From positions 62,001 to 126,000 of the forward strand of contig JAFRRO010000049.1 of assembly GCA_017428025.1 (NCBI GenBank): a stretch of 64,000 nucleotides of DNA. Reading direction: 5' to 3'. A program made the position numbers and the translations under genes. Of the stretch, positions 61,113-64,000 are shown one piece after another. How positions within the stretch are numbered: the stretch's first letter is position 1; each line of letters starts with the position of its first letter. Below the pieces are notes generated by a model, which was given only the letters and a program-made list of their open reading frames with translations, did no database searches and was not told the origin of the DNA. The DNA comes from Clostridia bacterium (GTDB lineage: Bacteria; Bacillota; Clostridia; Christensenellales; CAG-138).

Positions 61113-61140
61113 ATTTTTGTCGAATGATAGGAGGTGGAGA

Positions 61141-62145
61141 ATGTTGAGTAGAATCAGGATCGCTGTCGTCGGCGCAACCGGTATGGTCGGCAGAATGTTC
61201 CTTCGTGTCCTGGAAGAACGCGGGATCGAAGCGGACTACACGCTGTTTGCATCCGCAAGAAGCGCGGGCAGCCAACTCACATTTTTCGGGAAAGAACACA
61301 CGGTTCATGAATTGACCGAGGACTGCTTTGCGGGACAGGGATTTCGATACGCGCTGTTTTCGGCAGGCGGTTCGATCAGCGAACGCTTTGCGCCGCTTGC
61401 CGCAAAGGCAGGCGCGATCGTCATTGACAATTCAAGCTGCTGGCGGATGAATCCGGACGTCCCGCTCGTCGTACCGGAAGTCAACCCCGAAGCGCTGAAC
61501 AGCATTCCGCTCGGCATTGTTGCCAATCCGAACTGTTCAACCATTCAGGCAGTCGTTCCGCTCAAAGCGCTTGACGACGCATACGGAATTAGGCGCATCG
61601 TCTATTCCACCTATCAGGCAGTATCCGGCGCGGGACAGAAGGGGTATCAGGATCTTGAAGACGGGCTTTGCGGTGCGCTGCCGAAGAAGTTTCCGCACCC
61701 GATCGCAAACAATTGCATCCCGCACATCGATGTGTTCCTCCCGAACGGAAACACAAAGGAAGAGCAAAAGATGATCGACGAAACGAGGAAGATCCTCAAT
61801 CGTCCGAATCTGCGCGTCACGGCAACCTGCGTGCGCGTACCGGTCTTCCATGGACACAGCGAAAGCATCAATGTCGAGCTGAACAAACCGTATGAGGTGG
61901 AGGATGTCAAATCACTCTTTGCAAGGACGGAGGGTGTCATCGTACGGGACGATCCGGCAAACAACGTCTATCCGATGCCGATTGACGCAGCCGGTACCGA
62001 TCCGGTCTACGTCGGCAGGATTCGCAGAGATGAATCCGTGGAAAACGGATTGAACTTCTGGTGCGTGGCGGACAACATTCGAAAAGGCGCGGCGACCAAC
62101 GCCGTTCAGATTTTACAGGAATTGCTTAAGGGGGAGAAGTTATGA
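61141..62145 (+). CDS. asd: Aspartate-semialdehyde dehydrogenase
   Basis: A 334-residue NADP enzyme making aspartate semialdehyde, the branch point to lysine/DAP, threonine and methionine. The nucleotide-binding GATGMVG motif is at the N-terminus, catalytic Cys lies in NPNCST, and the acid/base His in GHSESI. AGGAGGTGG lies 3-8 bases before ATG 61141. The gene is first of asd-dapA-dapB and overlaps dapA by 4 bases. No lysine riboswitch fits in the short leader. Confidence 0.96.
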   Translation: MLSRIRIAVVGATGMVGRMFLRVLEERGIEADYTLFASARSAGSQLTFFGKEHTVHELTEDCFAGQGFRYALFSAGGSISERFAPLAAKAGAIVIDNSSCWRMNPDVPLVVPEVNPEALNSIPLGIVANPNCSTIQAVVPLKALDDAYGIRRIVYSTYQAVSGAGQKGYQDLEDGLCGALPKKFPHPIANNCIPHIDVFLPNGNTKEEQKMIDETRKILNRPNLRVTATCVRVPVFHGHSESINVELNKPYEVEDVKSLFARTEGVIVRDDPANNVYPMPIDAAGTDPVYVGRIRRDESVENGLNFWCVADNIRKGAATNAVQILQELLKGEKL

Positions 62146-63020
62146 GCATCTTTACAGGTTCCGCAGTCGCATTGATTACGCCGTTTCACGACGGCGCTGT
62201 CGATTATCAGTCGCTGACCAATCTCGTTGAGCTGCAGATCGCTTCCGGCACGGACGCCATCGTTGCGCTCGGCACCACCGGCGAAGCGGCGACGCTTGCA
62301 CCGGATGAAAGAGAGGAAGTCATCCGGTTTATCGTAGAGCGCGTTTCGAACCGCATTCCGGTTATCGTCGGTACGGGCAGCAATAACACGGAGGACGCCA
62401 TCCAGAAGAGCCGCTTTGCGGAGGCGGTCGGCGCGGACGGGCTGTTGATCGTTACGCCGTTCTACAACAAGACGACACAGGAAGGGCTGCTTGCGCATTA
62501 CAGCTCGATTGCGGAACAGGTGCGTCTGCCGATCATCATCTATAACGTTCCGTCAAGAACAGGTCTGAACATCCTTCCCGAAACGGTCACCAAGCTCGTC
62601 AAATCGTATGAGAACATCGTCGGCATCAAGGAAGCCAGCGGCAACATCGAACAGATCGTCAAGCTTGCGGCGCTCTGCCCCGAATGCGACATCTATTCCG
62701 GCAATGACGATCACGTTGTACCGATCCTGTCGGTCGGCGGAAAAGGCGTCATCTCTACGGTTGCGAACATCATTCCCGAAGTCATGCACCTGATGTGCAA
62801 GGCGTACTTCGACGGCGACGTACAGGAAGCGAAACGCCTGCAGCTGGCACTTCTGCCGCTTGCGCAGGCGGCGTTCTGCGAGGTCAATCCGATTCCGATC
62901 AAGACCATGATGTCGCTGTTGAAACTCTGCGATTCCGAAGTTCGTCTGCCGCTCGTCAAGCCATCGCTCGAGCATTACGAACTCATGGAAACCACGCTCA
63001 AAGAAAACGGCATGCTGTGA
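62142..63020 (+). CDS. dapA: 4-hydroxy-tetrahydrodipicolinate synthase
   Basis: A 292-residue TIM-barrel enzyme that condenses pyruvate and aspartate semialdehyde. The Schiff-base Lys lies in GIKEASG, the catalytic Tyr in IYNVPSRTG, and the substrate loop is GTTGEAAT. The product leads to lysine, DAP for peptidoglycan, and dipicolinic acid for spores. ATGA overlap with asd; dapB follows 7 bases later. Confidence 0.97.
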   Translation: MSIFTGSAVALITPFHDGAVDYQSLTNLVELQIASGTDAIVALGTTGEAATLAPDEREEVIRFIVERVSNRIPVIVGTGSNNTEDAIQKSRFAEAVGADGLLIVTPFYNKTTQEGLLAHYSSIAEQVRLPIIIYNVPSRTGLNILPETVTKLVKSYENIVGIKEASGNIEQIVKLAALCPECDIYSGNDDHVVPILSVGGKGVISTVANIIPEVMHLMCKAYFDGDVQEAKRLQLALLPLAQAAFCEVNPIPIKTMMSLLKLCDSEVRLPLVKPSLEHYELMETTLKENGML

Positions 63021-63027
63021 GGCTTCT

Positions 63028-63798
63028 ATGAAACGCGTTTTGATCAACGGTATCGGCGGACAGATGGGGCATGCGCTGCTTGCGTCGTTTGCTGATCTGA
63101 AGGATAAATGGTCGATCGTCGCGGGCATCGATCCGTTCTGCCGAGAACCGCATCCGTTTCCCGTCTATGCATCGGCAAAAGAAGTCGAAGTCGAACCGGA
63201 TGTCGTGATCGATTTTTCCGTACCGGACGCGACGGAACAGATTCTGGATTATTGCCTCATCCATAAAAAGCCGATCGTCATCTGCACTACGGCGCTTTCC
63301 GACGCACTTGTCGCAAAGATCGAACAGGCAAGCAGGGAGATTCCCGTTTTCCGTTCCGGCAATATGTCGCTCGGCATCAATCTCATGCGTCAGCTGATCG
63401 CGGATACGCGGCGGATGCTCGGCGACGCATTCGATATCGAGATCATCGAAGCGCATCACAACCGCAAGAAGGACGCGCCGAGCGGCACGGCGCTGATGCT
63501 TGGCGAAGCGATCCGAAATGCCGATTGCTGCGAGCATCCCTATGTATACGGACGCAGCGAAAAGGACCGTCGCAGAACGCCGCAGGAGATCGGCTTCCAC
63601 AGCATTCGCGGCGGCACCGTCGTCGGCGAGCATGAGGTGCGGTTCCTCGGTACCGACGAAGAACTGTCGATCCTGCATCGCGCGACGTCGAAACGCGTCT
63701 TTGCAAACGGCGCGATCCGCGCGGCGGACTTTCTCTTGAGACATCCGAACGGACTCTATTCCATGGACGATCTCGTGAAGGAACTGCTGAACAAATAA
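63028..63798 (+). CDS. dapB: 4-hydroxy-tetrahydrodipicolinate reductase
   Basis: A 256-residue NAD(P)H-dependent enzyme following DapA. The N-terminal nucleotide-binding GIGGQMG motif, the middle GNMSLGINLM strand and the catalytic EAHHNRKKDAPSGTAL segment are intact. It is the last gene of the operon and is followed by a perfect inverted repeat. Confidence 0.96.
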   Translation: MKRVLINGIGGQMGHALLASFADLKDKWSIVAGIDPFCREPHPFPVYASAKEVEVEPDVVIDFSVPDATEQILDYCLIHKKPIVICTTALSDALVAKIEQASREIPVFRSGNMSLGINLMRQLIADTRRMLGDAFDIEIIEAHHNRKKDAPSGTALMLGEAIRNADCCEHPYVYGRSEKDRRRTPQEIGFHSIRGGTVVGEHEVRFLGTDEELSILHRATSKRVFANGAIRAADFLLRHPNGLYSMDDLVKELLNK

Positions 63799-63813
63799 AG
63801 AGAAACGTTTCGG

Positions 63814-63840
63814 AGAAGAGCAAGTCAGGCTTGCTCTTCT
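63814..63840 (+). terminator. Terminator of asd-dapA-dapB
   Basis: Perfect 11-bp stem agaagagcaag/cttgctcttct with a 5-base loop. The following U-tract is weak (TGCGTTT). Confidence 0.7.
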
Positions 63841-63868
63841 TGCGTTTCATTCGAGCTTATGATATGAT
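63840..63868 (+). promoter_or_regulatory. Promoter of dnaE
   Basis: TTGCGT (63840-63845), 17-base spacer, TATGAT (63863-63868). Its first base is the last base of the preceding terminator stem. Confidence 0.65.
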
Positions 63869-63898
63869 ATATTAGCAGTAATATAGATCGAGGCAGCT

Positions 63899-64000
63899 AT
63901 GAAACCGTTTGTTCATCTCCATGTGCATACCCAGTACAGCCTTCTGGACGGCGCATCCCGCATCCCGGATCTCGTGAAGCGCGCAAAAGCGCTCGGTCAG
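63899..64000 (+). CDS. dnaE: DNA polymerase III subunit alpha, N-terminal start only
   Basis: The first 34 residues of a gene running out of the window. [19 protein letters not shown] is the hallmark N-terminal PHP-domain start of DnaE-type replicative polymerases, with the HLHVHT metal-binding motif. GAGG lies 7 bases before ATG 63899. Whether it is DnaE or an unusual PHP polymerase cannot be checked beyond this point, but the motif is strongly diagnostic. Confidence 0.9.
   Translation, partial: MKPFVHLHVHTQYSLLDGASRIPDLVKRAKALGQ

Noticed and set aside
61084-61140. A lysine riboswitch before asd-dapA-dapB
   Set aside because: Only about 20 bases lie between the predicted transcription start and the ATG, far too short for the element.

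Overview
The window looks like a chromosomal stretch from an anaerobic, spore-forming member of the Clostridia (Firmicutes), fairly GC-rich for that group. The sporulation genes show this directly: the spoIIA operon (spoIIAA, spoIIAB, sigF), yqfC-yqfD, spoIVA, gpr and spoIIP. The low-GC Gram-positive housekeeping neighbourhoods agree: pepP-efp-CD1247, phoH-ybeY-cdd-era-yqzL-recO, murB-rapZ-whiA, scpA-scpB, RqcH, pyruvate phosphate dikinase and a HrcA-type CIRCE element before groES-groEL. I cannot name a genus. No rRNA, tRNA, CRISPR array, prophage or insertion sequence is visible.

Layout. 1-8.6 kb: tail of a PHP-domain gene, the pepP-efp-CD1247 cluster, a DUF2877 protein, an S9 peptidase, an S41-like lipoprotein and an XRE/zinc-ribbon regulator. 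8.7-14.3 kb: rmuC and a YhhN-type protein on the minus strand, diverging from a NifU-like scaffold plus GGGtGRT pair; then a DUF2804 protein and an NlpC/P60-type hydrolase. 14.3-20.4 kb, minus strand: two tandem D,D-carboxypeptidases, the rqcH-rdgB-yfcE operon and rpsT. 20.7-24.7 kb: groES-groEL, then a secreted dockerin/5'-nucleotidase-like protein with eroded metal sites. 24.8-32.5 kb: yqfC-yqfD-phoH-ybeY-cdd-era-yqzL-recO and ppdK. 32.6-37.6 kb: a membrane-anchored PstS-like protein (minus), a radical-SAM DUF512 protein, der and plsY. 37.6-39.0 kb: spoIIA operon (minus). 39.1-51.2 kb: an orphan solute-binding-like protein, then murB-rapZ-whiA-methyltransferase-hslO-TPR-THUMP methyltransferase, a degenerate S11 protein, an M50 protease, scpA-scpB and a dCMP deaminase. 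51.2-55.8 kb: an AT-richer six-gene minus-strand unit (DUF2975, small HTH, DUF4153 and three small exported proteins). 55.9-61.1 kb: an ABC exporter (minus) and spoIVA-gpr-spoIIP. 61.1-64 kb: asd-dapA-dapB and the first codons of dnaE.

How the genes work together. Several groups act on the cell wall and spore envelope: DAP synthesis (asd, dapA, dapB), precursor synthesis (murB), peptidoglycan trimming (two S11 enzymes, a catalytically dead-looking third, an NlpC/P60 protein, SpoIIP) and forespore control (SpoIIAA/AB/SigF, SpoIVA, GPR). Others cover ribosome assembly and quality control (EF-P, Era, YbeY, Der, S20, RqcH), chaperones (GroEL/ES, Hsp33) and chromosome condensation (ScpA/B).

The most notable non-gene signals are regulatory. 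Four genes have consensus-like promoters placed exactly 6 bases before the start codon and no Shine-Dalgarno sequence, which predicts leaderless mRNAs. Three peptidoglycan-related genes have hairpins that bury the ribosome binding site. Several promoters are embedded in the terminator of the gene upstream, including a sigma-G-like promoter before gpr. The best candidates for undescribed biology are the NifU-like/GGGtGRT pair and the DUF2975-HTH-DUF4153-lipoprotein operon.
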